Part shown: one piece after another, positions 1 through 7,484 of the stretch
Layout: every line of letters starts with the position of its first letter
Position numbering within the stretch: the stretch's first letter is position 1
Source of the DNA: Marinilactibacillus sp042660675
Lineage (GTDB): Bacteria > Bacillota > Bacilli > Lactobacillales > Carnobacteriaceae_A
Reading direction: 5' to 3'
NCBI RefSeq assembly: GCF_042660675.1
Contig: NZ_JBHSUL010000023.1
Coordinates: 47,625 to 111,624 of the forward strand
Length of the DNA: 64,000 nt
The notes under the pieces: model-generated
What the model was told of the DNA's origin: nothing
What the model saw: the letters and a program-made list of their open reading frames with translations, nothing else
Databases searched by the model: none
Program-made: the position numbers and the translations under genes

Positions 1-2
1 CG

Positions 3-152
3 ACTAAACTCAGTGCTGCCGAACAAGTGCTTGCACTTCAAAAACAAATGATTCTCGCGAATGGAGAAGATCCTACTGTTCTGTTTGAAATTCTCAAAGG
101 AACCGCTGTTGGTACACTATTCACCCCTATGAAGAAAGGAGAGAGCTCATGA
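3..152 (+). CDS. proB: Glutamate 5-kinase, C-terminal end (partial)
   Basis: Only the last 49 codons are in the window, and the gene continues off the left edge. The visible end contains ANGEDP followed by a GTAVGTLF stretch, typical of the end of the glutamate 5-kinase catalytic domain. There is no room for a C-terminal PUA domain before the stop, so this looks like the short form of the enzyme. It would phosphorylate glutamate as the first step of proline synthesis. The stop codon overlaps the proA start (ATGA), so the two are translationally coupled. The identification rests on this short tail and on the proA neighbour. Confidence 0.85.
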   Translation, partial: TKLSAAEQVLALQKQMILANGEDPTVLFEILKGTAVGTLFTPMKKGESS

Positions 153-1393
153 CTGACTTAATGACTTTAGGAAAACAGGCAAAAGCAGCTACACGACTGT
201 TGTCGCACGCTTCTACAAAAGACAAAAATGATGCTCTTGGGAAAATGGCTCAGTCTTTAATTGACCAAAAAGAAGCTATTTTAAAAGCTAACGAATTAGA
301 TACGGCTTCAGCAACGGAAAATGGCGTTTCAGAAACCATGATTGATCGTCTGACATTGACTTCAGAAAGAATCGATGCGATGGCTGAAGGACTTGTAGAT
401 ATCACCCTTCTTCCAGACCCAATCGGTTTAGTTAAAAATATGTGGACAAACGAGGCGGGTCTTAAGATTGGTCAACAGACTGTGCCCCTTGGTGTAATTG
501 GCATCATTTACGAGTCTCGTCCAAATGTCACTTCAGACGCTGCCGGCTTATGTTTTAAATCGGGTAATGTTGTAATTTTAAGAGGCGGAAAAGAAGCTTT
601 TTATTCCAATAAAATGATTGTTACTGCTCTTCAGGACGGACTTCAAGAGACAGCTTTTCCTAAAGAAGTTATCCAGTTTGTGGAAGATACTTCCAGAGAA
701 ACAGCGCGTGCATTGATGCAGTTGAACCGTTACTTGGATGTTCTGATCCCTAGAGGTGGCGCCAACTTGATCAAAACGGTTGTGGAGAATGCAACCGTTC
801 CGGTTATTGAAACTGGAACCGGAAACTGTCACGTTTATATTGATCAGTCGGCAGAGCTTGAAATGGCTAAAGAGATTATCGTGAATGCCAAGACGACAAG
901 ACCTTCTGTTTGTAACGCCGCAGAAACTTTATTGATTCATGAATCTGTAGCAGAAGAATTCTTACCTGTTATTGAATCCGCTCTTGCTGAATGGAAGGTT
1001 GAATTACGAGCTGACGAAGCTGCTCAAGCTATCTTAAATGAATCTGTACCTGCAACTGAAGCGGATTGGGAAACAGAATTCTTGGATTATATCCTGGCTG
1101 TTAAAGTCGTTTCTTCTATCGATGACGCAATTACTCATATCAATCACTACAGTACAGGTCATTCTGAAGCCATTGTGACAAGTGACTATAATGCTAGTCA
1201 ACAGTTCCATAAAGAAGTCGATTCAGCTGCTGTTTACGTGAATGCCTCAACTCGCTTTACCGATGGATTCGAGTTTGGATTCGGTGCAGAAATTGGCATC
1301 AGCACGCAGAAACTGCACGCTAGAGGACCGATGGGCTTACCGGAACTAACTTCTACAAAATATATCATTTTCGGAGAAGGACAAATTAGATAA
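149..1393 (+). CDS. proA: Gamma-glutamyl phosphate reductase
   Basis: This 414-residue protein is full length for ProA, the second proline-biosynthesis enzyme, which reduces glutamyl-5-phosphate to the semialdehyde with NADPH. Family features include VIYESRPNVT-type sequence near residue 120, RGGKEA near residue 150, and the catalytic cysteine at residue 255 in RPSVCNAAE. An AAGGAGAG ribosome binding site precedes the ATG, which overlaps the proB stop by 4 bases. A terminator follows directly. No proC is present downstream. Identification is secure. Confidence 0.97.
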   Translation: MTDLMTLGKQAKAATRLLSHASTKDKNDALGKMAQSLIDQKEAILKANELDTASATENGVSETMIDRLTLTSERIDAMAEGLVDITLLPDPIGLVKNMWTNEAGLKIGQQTVPLGVIGIIYESRPNVTSDAAGLCFKSGNVVILRGGKEAFYSNKMIVTALQDGLQETAFPKEVIQFVEDTSRETARALMQLNRYLDVLIPRGGANLIKTVVENATVPVIETGTGNCHVYIDQSAELEMAKEIIVNAKTTRPSVCNAAETLLIHESVAEEFLPVIESALAEWKVELRADEAAQAILNESVPATEADWETEFLDYILAVKVVSSIDDAITHINHYSTGHSEAIVTSDYNASQQFHKEVDSAAVYVNASTRFTDGFEFGFGAEIGISTQKLHARGPMGLPELTSTKYIIFGEGQIR

Positions 1394-1397
1394 TTCA

Positions 1398-1442
1398 AAA
1401 AGGCAATGGAATCCAATTCGGATCTCCATTGCCTTTCTTTTT
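1398..1442. terminator. Bidirectional terminator between proA and the aromatic operon
   Basis: A 12-base stem (1399-1410 with 1425-1436) around an AT-rich loop is flanked by A and T runs on opposite sides. It can end the proBA transcript and the convergent minus-strand aromatic operon. Confidence 0.85.
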
Positions 1443-1453
1443 AAGCTGAGTGA

Positions 1454-1723
1454 TCAGTCCATCATTTTTGTTTGAGTTTCTTTGGTAATATCCATCATCG
1501 CCTGAAAGAATTTGGTTAATTCTTCTTCAAACTGCTTATCTTCCAAGCGTCCAACATTTTTCTCGATCACTTTTTGTTCTCTGCTGGCATCTAAAACCGG
1601 TAAATCATGTTGTTTTTTGTATGCTCCTACTTTTAAGACCGTTTTTAAACGGGCTTCAAATAGTCTCGTCAAGTCCTGATCAATTGTATCAATCTCTTGA
1701 CGGTACTGTTCTAACTCACTCAT
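1454..1723 (-). CDS. Chorismate mutase, AroQ class
   Basis: This 89-residue all-helical protein matches the monofunctional AroQ-type chorismate mutase, which converts chorismate to prephenate. The pattern ELEQYRQEIDTIDQ at the start, then ARLKTVLKVGAYKKQ and a long charged C-terminal helix, is the usual family layout with its Arg and Lys substrate contacts. It is the last gene of the minus-strand aromatic operon. Its ATG overlaps the end of aroC by 8 bases. It supplies prephenate to TyrA, encoded in the divergent operon, and perhaps to the BacA/PheA-like protein that starts this operon. Confidence 0.9.
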   Translation of the reverse strand: MSELEQYRQEIDTIDQDLTRLFEARLKTVLKVGAYKKQHDLPVLDASREQKVIEKNVGRLEDKQFEEELTKFFQAMMDITKETQTKMMD

Positions 1724-2813
1724 TATGTTGTCCTCCCATCATCAGATCCATCAATCCAAGAGCCGTTACTGCTTCTAATACAGGCAGTACACGTGGTACG
1801 ATACACGGATCATGTCTACCTTCTACTTCCAGTTCTGCTGCTTTGCCTTCTTCGACGTTGATTGTTTGTTGTTTCTTTTTGATGGAAGCTGGTGGCTTAA
1901 CGGCCGCTCGGAATACGACCGGCATTCCATAAGTGATCCCGCCAATGATTCCGCCATTGTTGTTGGAACGGGTTTTGATCTTTCCATCTTCATCGTAGTA
2001 ATATTCATCATTTGCTTCAGATCCACGCATCTTCGTGATATCAAAGCCTGTTCCGAATTCGATTCCCTTGATAGCAGGAACGGCAAAAACAAGATGCGCT
2101 AATTGAGATTCCACTGAATCAAAGAATGGGTTACCATAACCGGCATCTAGGCCTAATACAAAGGTTTCTACAACACCTCCGACAGAATCTCCATCATCTT
2201 TAGCTTCGACAATCAGATCTTTCATTTCCGCTTCTTTTGTTTCATTGAATAAAGGCAATTGTTGTTCTTTGAACTTTTCAATTTGTTCTACCGTAACCTC
2301 TTTTTGATCAGCGAATGTTTCATCTTCAATGGTTCCAATGGACTGAATATGCGAACCCACCGTGACGCCTTTTTGTTTCAACCATTGCTTACAAATTGCG
2401 CCGGCAAATACTAAAGGTGCTGTGATTCTTCCTGAAAAGTGTCCACTACCTCTATGATCGTTATGCCCTTTATAGCGCATACGACCTGGATAATCCGCTT
2501 GTCCTGGTCGCATCACATTTTTAAGTAAACTGTAGTCTTTGGAGCGAGTATTGGTATTCCAGATGATTGCTGTCAGAGGCGCTCCCGTTGTTTTCCCGTC
2601 TAAAAGTCCACTCAAAATTTCAGGAAGATCTTTTTCTTTTCTAGGTGTGGTTAACTCATTTCTACCCGGTGCTCTTCTGGCCATTTCAACTAGTACTTCG
2701 TCCATATCCACTTGCAGACCAGCTGGCAGACCATTAATTGTAATGCCTATCGCAACCCCGTGTGATTCTCCAAATATCGAGACTTGGACGTTTTTACCCC
2801 ATACTCCGCTCAT
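1716..2813 (-). CDS. aroC: Chorismate synthase
   Basis: This 365-residue enzyme catalyses the last shikimate step, converting EPSP to chorismate with reduced FMN. Signatures visible are FGESHG near residue 16, RPGQADYPGRMRYKG near residue 105, the HRGSGHFSGR stretch and GSEANDE near residue 255. The N-terminus (SGVWGKNVQVSIFGES) differs from the MRYLTAGESHG form that I recall for most Bacilli and looks more like the clostridial form; this is a judgement from memory. The ATG lies inside the aroA C-terminal codons, with AGGAGG just upstream. Confidence 0.97.
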   Translation of the reverse strand: MSGVWGKNVQVSIFGESHGVAIGITINGLPAGLQVDMDEVLVEMARRAPGRNELTTPRKEKDLPEILSGLLDGKTTGAPLTAIIWNTNTRSKDYSLLKNVMRPGQADYPGRMRYKGHNDHRGSGHFSGRITAPLVFAGAICKQWLKQKGVTVGSHIQSIGTIEDETFADQKEVTVEQIEKFKEQQLPLFNETKEAEMKDLIVEAKDDGDSVGGVVETFVLGLDAGYGNPFFDSVESQLAHLVFAVPAIKGIEFGTGFDITKMRGSEANDEYYYDEDGKIKTRSNNNGGIIGGITYGMPVVFRAAVKPPASIKKKQQTINVEEGKAAELEVEGRHDPCIVPRVLPVLEAVTALGLMDLMMGGQHNE

Positions 2814-4041
2814 CTATTTTTCCTCCTACTTCTTTGAACACTTCCCAAAAATCGGGATATGATTTTTTGACACATTCGGAATCTTTTAATTGTATCGGCT
2901 CTTGACAAACTGTTGACGCAACCGCAAGCATCATGGCCATTCGGTGATCCTTGTGACTCCAAACTTCTGCGCCACCTTTGAGCGTTTGCACACCTTTTAT
3001 ATGCAACTGATCTCCTACGATTTCAATTTGTGCACCAAGGGCTGATAGTTCTTTTTGAGTAGCGACTAATCGGTCACTTTCTTTGATGCGTAATCTTTCA
3101 AGGTTGATCAGCTTCGTCTTACCTTTACTTAAAGAAGCCGCCAGTGCTACGGTTGGGATGATATCTGGTACTTGTGACCCGTCGATTGTGCGCTCTTCTT
3201 CACCGGAACTGAGCTGTTCAAGTATATGGACAATCTCACGGTCTCCTTGCAAGGATTTTTGATCTAGCCCATTTACTTTTATTTTATTCCCTAAAAGTTG
3301 TGCACTTAACCAGAATGCCGCTTGAGAATAATCTCCTTCGACTGTGTAGTCTTGTGCGTGATACCGTTGATTCCCTTTGATTTCAAAGGTTCTGTAGTCA
3401 TCGTCATGTTTGATGATGATTCCGAACGCTGATAAGACAGACAAGGTTAAGTCTATATACCCTTTAGATTCAAGATGTGTTGTGATCTCAATCGTAGAGT
3501 CCCCATCAAGTAACGGGAGTGTCAGTAGCATACCTGTAATGAACTGCGAACTGATATCCCCACGCATTTCATAAGTTCCAGGTTCTAACCGTCCTTCAAT
3601 GGTTAGATCCAACTGTTCTGATGTTCCGGCTTCATACCTTAAGTCCTGGCGCTCAAATAATTCTCGGTAAGTTTCTAGCGGGCGCTGCCCTAACTTTCCT
3701 CTCCCCACAAAATGTGTCGGACCTTCAAACAGTGTTGCTAAAGGTACAAAAAATCTTAATGTGGATCCTGATTCATTGCAGTCAATTTCCTGATTCGTGC
3801 GAGCTACAGCTTCTCCGCATCCATCGATTATTAGAGTATTTCCATCTTGTTCAATCGTTGCGCCAAAAGCACGCATACCTTCCATCGTCGCTATAATATC
3901 GTCAGACAGCTGGATATTGCGAATGATACTTTGTCCCGTTGCAAGACCCGCGCAGATGACTGCTCGATGGGCCATACTTTTAGAAGGAGGAACGGTCACC
4001 GTGCCTGTTAATTCACTGGGTTCTATCATTAAAGTTGTCAC
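2794..4041 (-). CDS. aroA: 3-phosphoshikimate 1-carboxyvinyltransferase (EPSP synthase)
   Basis: This 415-residue protein transfers enolpyruvate from PEP to shikimate-3-phosphate. VPPSKSMAHRA near residue 18, NESGSTLRFF near residue 90, GDISSQF near residue 160 and RIKESDR near residue 320 are the substrate-binding motifs of EPSP synthases. The start is a GTG overlapping the aroB stop (GTGA), preceded by AGGAGG. The 3' end overlaps aroC by 20 bases, so the operon is tightly coupled here. Confidence 0.97.
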   Translation of the reverse strand: MTTLMIEPSELTGTVTVPPSKSMAHRAVICAGLATGQSIIRNIQLSDDIIATMEGMRAFGATIEQDGNTLIIDGCGEAVARTNQEIDCNESGSTLRFFVPLATLFEGPTHFVGRGKLGQRPLETYRELFERQDLRYEAGTSEQLDLTIEGRLEPGTYEMRGDISSQFITGMLLTLPLLDGDSTIEITTHLESKGYIDLTLSVLSAFGIIIKHDDDYRTFEIKGNQRYHAQDYTVEGDYSQAAFWLSAQLLGNKIKVNGLDQKSLQGDREIVHILEQLSSGEEERTIDGSQVPDIIPTVALAASLSKGKTKLINLERLRIKESDRLVATQKELSALGAQIEIVGDQLHIKGVQTLKGGAEVWSHKDHRMAMMLAVASTVCQEPIQLKDSECVKKSYPDFWEVFKEVGGKIDERSMG

Positions 4042-5126
4042 GGTTTGTTTCCTCCTACTTCTAATTTACTGAAGAACGTTCGATCTGTTTTAATTCGACG
4101 CGCGCTCCCAATTTCCTCTAGAACGATAATATTTAAATTACCTTTGAAATTCTTTTTATCTTTTTCTATATAAGGTAAAATTTCAGCGTAATCTGCTGGT
4201 GTTTCTAATTTTGTCGGTAACTGATGGTTTTCAAGAATTTTGATAATCTTTTCTGTGGTTCCTGTTTGCGTCAGTCCTTGTTCTTCTGCGAGTCTGGATA
4301 GTTCAACCATCCCAATCGCAACTCCTTGACCATGAGAGTAGACTTCGTAGTGATAATACGCCTCAATGGCATGACCCAAGGTATGGCCGAAGTTTAGTAG
4401 CATACGCTCACTCGTATCTTTTTCATCTTCTTGTACGACTGTTTTCTTTATTGTACAGCACGTCTCAATCACCCATTCGATTTGATCCATCACTTCTTCT
4501 CTTGAAGACATTTCCATCAAATGATTGAATAGATTCTGGTCTTTGATACATCCGTACTTGATAACTTCTGCCATACCATCTGCGAATGACTGATTGGTTA
4601 AAGTTTCTAGAACTAATGGATCAATCAGCACGAGTTCAGGATGATAGAAAGCACCGACCAAATTTTTACCTTCTGGCAAATCTACACCAACTTTTCCCCC
4701 AACACTACTATCTACTTGTGCCAATAGTGTGGTTGGAATCTGTACGAAAGAAATACCTCTCAAGTAAGTTGCTGCTGCAAACCCTGTAATGTCTCCCACT
4801 ACACCGCCACCAAGTGCAATAATTAAATCACTTCTGGTCAAGCCAAATTCAATCAATTGACTGAATATAGCTGGCATGGAACTAAAGGTTTTGGTTTGTT
4901 CTCCTGGTGGTAAGACAATACACTGAACTTCAAATCCCGCTCTTCTTAATTGATTCAGCACGTTTTCGCCGTAATGGTTATGGACCGTCTCATCTGTTAC
5001 AACCATAATCTTTTTGCCGCTAAACAGGGCAGAGATTTCTCTACCAATTTGACTCAATAGGTTTTTCTCAATTTTTAATGCATAACTCGTCTCCTCTGCA
5101 GGAACTTTTACGATTAATTCAGGCAT
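4038..5126 (-). CDS. aroB: 3-dehydroquinate synthase
   Basis: This 362-residue, NAD- and metal-dependent enzyme is the second step of the shikimate pathway, converting DAHP to 3-dehydroquinate. ALGGGVVGDITGFAAATYLRG in the first half is the classical cofactor loop. Metal ligands are visible as the glutamate of DGMAEVIKYG, the histidine of FGHTLGHAIE and the later HGQGVAIGM histidine. It has an excellent AAAGGAGG site. The gap to the DAHP synthase gene upstream is only 17 bases, and the downstream overlap with aroA is 4 bases. Confidence 0.97.
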   Translation of the reverse strand: MPELIVKVPAEETSYALKIEKNLLSQIGREISALFSGKKIMVVTDETVHNHYGENVLNQLRRAGFEVQCIVLPPGEQTKTFSSMPAIFSQLIEFGLTRSDLIIALGGGVVGDITGFAAATYLRGISFVQIPTTLLAQVDSSVGGKVGVDLPEGKNLVGAFYHPELVLIDPLVLETLTNQSFADGMAEVIKYGCIKDQNLFNHLMEMSSREEVMDQIEWVIETCCTIKKTVVQEDEKDTSERMLLNFGHTLGHAIEAYYHYEVYSHGQGVAIGMVELSRLAEEQGLTQTGTTEKIIKILENHQLPTKLETPADYAEILPYIEKDKKNFKGNLNIIVLEEIGSARRIKTDRTFFSKLEVGGNKP

Positions 5127-5143
5127 GTCTTCCCTCCTTTAAA

Positions 5144-6184
5144 TTATTTAGATAAGATTGTTGATGCTGCTTGAATTGAGCGTCCTTCAATTTCAGCTAA
5201 TTTACTTGCTTTGATCATTAATTCTTCGAACTCATCTGGTGTCAGGCATTGTTCGCCATCACTCCATGCATTTGCTGGATCATCGTGTACTTCGATCATT
5301 AAGCCATCAGCTCCAGCAGCAATTCCTGCTTTTGCTCCAGCTTCAACCAAGTAAGACATGCCACCTGCGTGACTTGGGTCTATAATAATAGGCAAGTGAG
5401 ACAATTTCTTGATCACTGGTACTGCTTGAATATCTAATGTATTTCTTGTTTCTGTTTCAAATGTACGGATACCACGTTCACATAAGATCACGTTCTCGTT
5501 TCCTTCAGACATAATGTATTCCGCTGACATTAACCATTCTTGGTAAGTTGCAGATAAGCCTCGTTTTAATAAGACGGGTGTCTGAGTCTTGCCGACTTCT
5601 TTTAGAAGATCGAAGTTTTGCATATTACGCGCACCAATTTGAATCATATCAACGGAGTCAACGAACTCGTCAATCCATTTAGTCGACATCAATTCTGTAA
5701 CGATTGGTAGACCTGTTTCAGCTTTAGCGGCTTGTAGCATTCTCAAACCTTCTAATTCAAGTCCTTGGAAACTGTATGGAGAAGTTCTAGGTTTGAATGC
5801 CCCACCTCTTAGGAAGTTTGCTCCGGCTGCTTTGATGCGTTTTGCGACATGGATGATCTGTTCTTCACTTTCTACTGAACAAGGTCCCGCAATGATGCCT
5901 AATTGTCCGCCACCGATTGTTTCTTTATCAATTTTGATAACAGAATTTTCAGGATGGAATTTTCTGTTTGCACGTTTGTAAGGATCTTCCACGCGTACGA
6001 TTTGGTCAACTTCTTTTAATGCTTGTATCTGATGTGTATCGATTCCACTTGTATCTCCAATCAAGCCTAGAAAATCTCTTTTAACATCTGAAAAATGACT
6101 AACAGAAACACCTTTTGCTTCTAATTTTTTTGTAATTTCTTTAACTGATTCTGCTGAAACACCTTGTTTTAATACGACTATCAT
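5144..6184 (-). CDS. aroF: DAHP synthase, type I-beta, with N-terminal regulatory domain
   Basis: This protein condenses PEP and erythrose-4-phosphate, the entry step of the shikimate pathway. About 346 residues. The first 70 or so form a ferredoxin-like regulatory domain, as in the Thermotoga-type enzyme where such a domain mediates feedback inhibition by aromatic amino acids. The catalytic part shows IIAGPCSVES, RGGAFKPRTSPYSFQG, ILCERGIRTFE and IDPSHAGG. The second of two in-frame ATGs is chosen because GAGGAG sits 7 bases before it; the first ATG almost touches that site. Enzyme-level feedback would act alongside the upstream leader-peptide control. Confidence 0.95.
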   Translation of the reverse strand: MIVVLKQGVSAESVKEITKKLEAKGVSVSHFSDVKRDFLGLIGDTSGIDTHQIQALKEVDQIVRVEDPYKRANRKFHPENSVIKIDKETIGGGQLGIIAGPCSVESEEQIIHVAKRIKAAGANFLRGGAFKPRTSPYSFQGLELEGLRMLQAAKAETGLPIVTELMSTKWIDEFVDSVDMIQIGARNMQNFDLLKEVGKTQTPVLLKRGLSATYQEWLMSAEYIMSEGNENVILCERGIRTFETETRNTLDIQAVPVIKKLSHLPIIIDPSHAGGMSYLVEAGAKAGIAAGADGLMIEVHDDPANAWSDGEQCLTPDEFEELMIKASKLAEIEGRSIQAASTILSK

Positions 6185-6202
6185 GATCATTCTCCTCTTT
6201 TT

Positions 6203-6739
6203 TTAAATTATTTTGTATAAACACCAAACCATTACTGGTTCATATCGTTCTTCTACTTCATGTTCGGGGTAGCGCTCTTTTTCAAACACATCCTCACTAA
6301 TGATGGTGTACTTCAAGTTTTTCTTACAAAAAGCTGTCCATGCTTTATATTTACTGTCTGTATAAGTGATCAATGTTGGATCTTCGATCGATTCCAAATA
6401 CTTTTTCAAGAAAATAGTGGTCGCTGGATGAATCATCGCTGTATTTTCAGAATGTTCTTTATTTTTGACGAGCACCATAGGCTTCGTTTTTTTCTGAAAG
6501 ACTTCGACAAGTTCCACTTTATCCCAGTAATCATAATTAAATTCTTTCCAGCCGTATTCCCTTCGAGCGCTTTTAAAGGCTACCGGGAATAATACGTACT
6601 CTCCTTTCAACAGCTCAATGTTATGAATCAAGTTGTCAAAGGACGGATATGCAACAATGTCATCTTCTTCTGACTTGATCAAAGATTTAGCTGCTGCATA
6701 ACTATCCGTACTTTCTGGCCCTAATGTATGAATCATCAT
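6203..6739 (-). CDS. BacA / prephenate dehydratase-like protein, first gene of the aromatic operon
   Basis: This 178-residue protein begins with IHTLGPESTDSYAAAK, the opening motif of the prephenate dehydratase fold, and keeps the BacA-like pattern LFPVAF then MIHPATTIFLKKYL. Unlike normal PheA it lacks a C-terminal ACT domain, and I cannot find the usual Thr-Arg-Phe catalytic motif. It resembles BacA-type prephenate decarboxylases (bacilysin pathway) at the fold level. Its place between the leader and DAHP synthase suggests a role on prephenate, either a divergent dehydratase for phenylalanine or a decarboxylase for a specialised product. The ATG at 6739 has GAGGG 8 bases upstream; an upstream TTG at 6811 has no such site. 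Confidence 0.6.
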   Translation of the reverse strand: MMIHTLGPESTDSYAAAKSLIKSEEDDIVAYPSFDNLIHNIELLKGEYVLFPVAFKSARREYGWKEFNYDYWDKVELVEVFQKKTKPMVLVKNKEHSENTAMIHPATTIFLKKYLESIEDPTLITYTDSKYKAWTAFCKKNLKYTIISEDVFEKERYPEHEVEERYEPVMVWCLYKII

Positions 6740-6840
6740 ATGTGCATCCCTCACTATTTTTTGAATGTAGATGGTTTCTTTTTTAACAGACTTCTCGGTA
6801 CGATTGAACAACGTCTTTAACTTTTATTCGAACGATTTAG

Positions 6841-6971
6841 GTAACTACGCTCGCCTAGTACTTTGCCCGTAACTCGCTTCGCTTCGAACGGTTTGCCTTG
6901 CGGCTCGGGTGACTACGCTCACTGGCGTTCGCCTAGTATTGTGGCCGTAACTCGCTTTGCTTCGAACGGCC
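6841..6971. repeat. Two copies of a GC-rich repeat in the aromatic operon leader
   Basis: Copy A (6841-6891) and copy B (6909-6971) share GTNACTACGCTC, CGCCTAGTA and GTAACTCGCTTNGCTTCG; B has a 10-base insertion. The stretch is clearly richer in G and C than its surroundings. Copy B also forms a hairpin with a perfect 10-base stem (6939-6948 with 6966-6975) that ends at the U-tract of the attenuator terminator. On the minus strand the repeats lie between that terminator and the first structural gene, so they are transcribed only when transcription reads through. No protein reading is convincing here. Confidence 0.7.
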
Positions 6972-6972
6972 A

Positions 6973-7027
6973 CAACAAAAACGCCGCGTTCGAGTTCTCT
7001 TTTTGGGAGAAGTTCGAATGCGGCGTT
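6973..7027 (-). terminator. Attenuator terminator of the aromatic operon
   Basis: In transcription order on the minus strand, arm 3 (7027-7007) pairs with arm 4 (6999-6980) through 8, 5 and 5 base pairs with two small interruptions, followed by a U-rich run. It lies about 90 bases after the leader-peptide stop and about 240 bases before the first structural gene, so it would end transcription early. Arm 4 is nearly the same sequence as 7084-7067, which can therefore pair with arm 3 instead. Confidence 0.85.
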
Positions 7028-7066
7028 GGTTAAGTTCACTCATAAAATGTTGTTATTTTACTTGTG

Positions 7067-7142
7067 CGCCCCATTCGATTTCTCGTGAAATCTATGGGAC
7101 GCTGTTGTCAGCAGCTTAAAGCTCTTCAGCCTCCATAGATTT
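7067..7142 (-). promoter_or_regulatory. Attenuator switch: leader hairpin and antiterminator arm
   Basis: Segment A (7142-7133), inside the leader peptide two codons after its Phe-Phe, pairs perfectly over 10 bases with segment B (7097-7088). Segment 2 (7084-7067) can pair with terminator arm 3 (7027-7007) through 5, 7 and 4 base pairs, which excludes the terminator. A third option, a 6-base hairpin GATTTC/GAAATC (7092-7077), links B with segment 2. Such alternative pairings are what transcription attenuation needs. Which form a stalled ribosome favours cannot be settled by inspection. Confidence 0.75.
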
Positions 7143-7211
7143 GATCCTAAAGAAGCTAAAGTAATAACTATTCAATTGCGGAGCCATTTCGATTTGTAAT
7201 TGTCTATTCAT
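7116..7211 (-). CDS. Aromatic operon leader peptide (Tyr-Tyr-Phe-Ser-Phe-Phe)
   Basis: A 31-codon reading frame opens with ATG and has AAGGAG 10 bases upstream. Residues 16-21 (7149-7166) are Y-Y-F-S-F-F, five aromatic codons in six, and there is no Trp codon. The stop lies between the two arms of the first leader hairpin. It sits 52 bases after the predicted transcription start of the aromatic operon and before an intrinsic terminator, the classical layout of an attenuation leader such as pheA or his in enteric bacteria. The likely role is to make the ribosome stall when charged tRNA-Tyr or tRNA-Phe is scarce. No independent function is expected of the peptide. Confidence 0.85.
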   Translation of the reverse strand: MNRQLQIEMAPQLNSYYFSFFRIKSMEAEEL

Positions 7212-7265
7212 CTCAATTTCTCTCCTTCAATCAATTAGTATCAGCTGTTGTTCAACTGTGACCCA

Positions 7266-7294
7266 ATACTAGCAATTAGATTTAGGCTTGTCAA
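7266..7294 (-). promoter_or_regulatory. Promoter of the aromatic (leader-aroF-B-A-C) operon
   Basis: On the minus strand there is a perfect -35 box TTGACA (7294-7289), a 17-base spacer and a -10 box TAGTAT (7271-7266). Transcription should begin near 7259, about 50 bases before the leader peptide. Confidence 0.85.
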
Positions 7295-7420
7295 CAGTCA
7301 TCCTCAAAAAAACTCAAATAATCTTTTAATGTTCTTTCTTAAATTCTCATATTATCGCTTAACCATAAGCTTTTTTATTGAATAAAATTTCTTGAAAAAA
7401 TTTTTAAAAATAAATTCTAT

Positions 7421-7449
7421 TTGTGTTTTATTTTTCTTTTGTCTATACT
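7421..7449 (+). promoter_or_regulatory. Promoter of the aroE-aroK-aroQ-tyrA operon
   Basis: TTGTGT (7421-7426), a 17-base spacer and TATACT (7444-7449) precede aroE by about 35 bases. It lies about 130 bases from the divergent promoter of the other aromatic operon. No leader peptide or terminator is visible on this side, so the two halves are probably controlled differently. Confidence 0.65.
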
Positions 7450-7484
7450 TCAAACCAATATATGGATGACGAAAGGAGTTTATT

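Noticed and set aside
6740..6811. N-terminal extension of the BacA-like protein from a TTG at 6811
   Set aside because: No ribosome binding site precedes it, while the ATG at 6739 has GAGGG at good spacing and begins the conserved domain directly.
6845..7039. A 64-residue minus-strand frame across the attenuator terminator
   Set aside because: It runs through both arms of the terminator hairpin and the GC-rich repeats, has a low-complexity Arg/Ser composition and has no ribosome binding site. The leader peptide and RNA structures explain the region better.
6973..7294. T-box riboswitch in the aromatic leader
   Set aside because: No TGGNACCGCG-like T-box sequence was found. The leader frame with its aromatic codons accounts for control instead.
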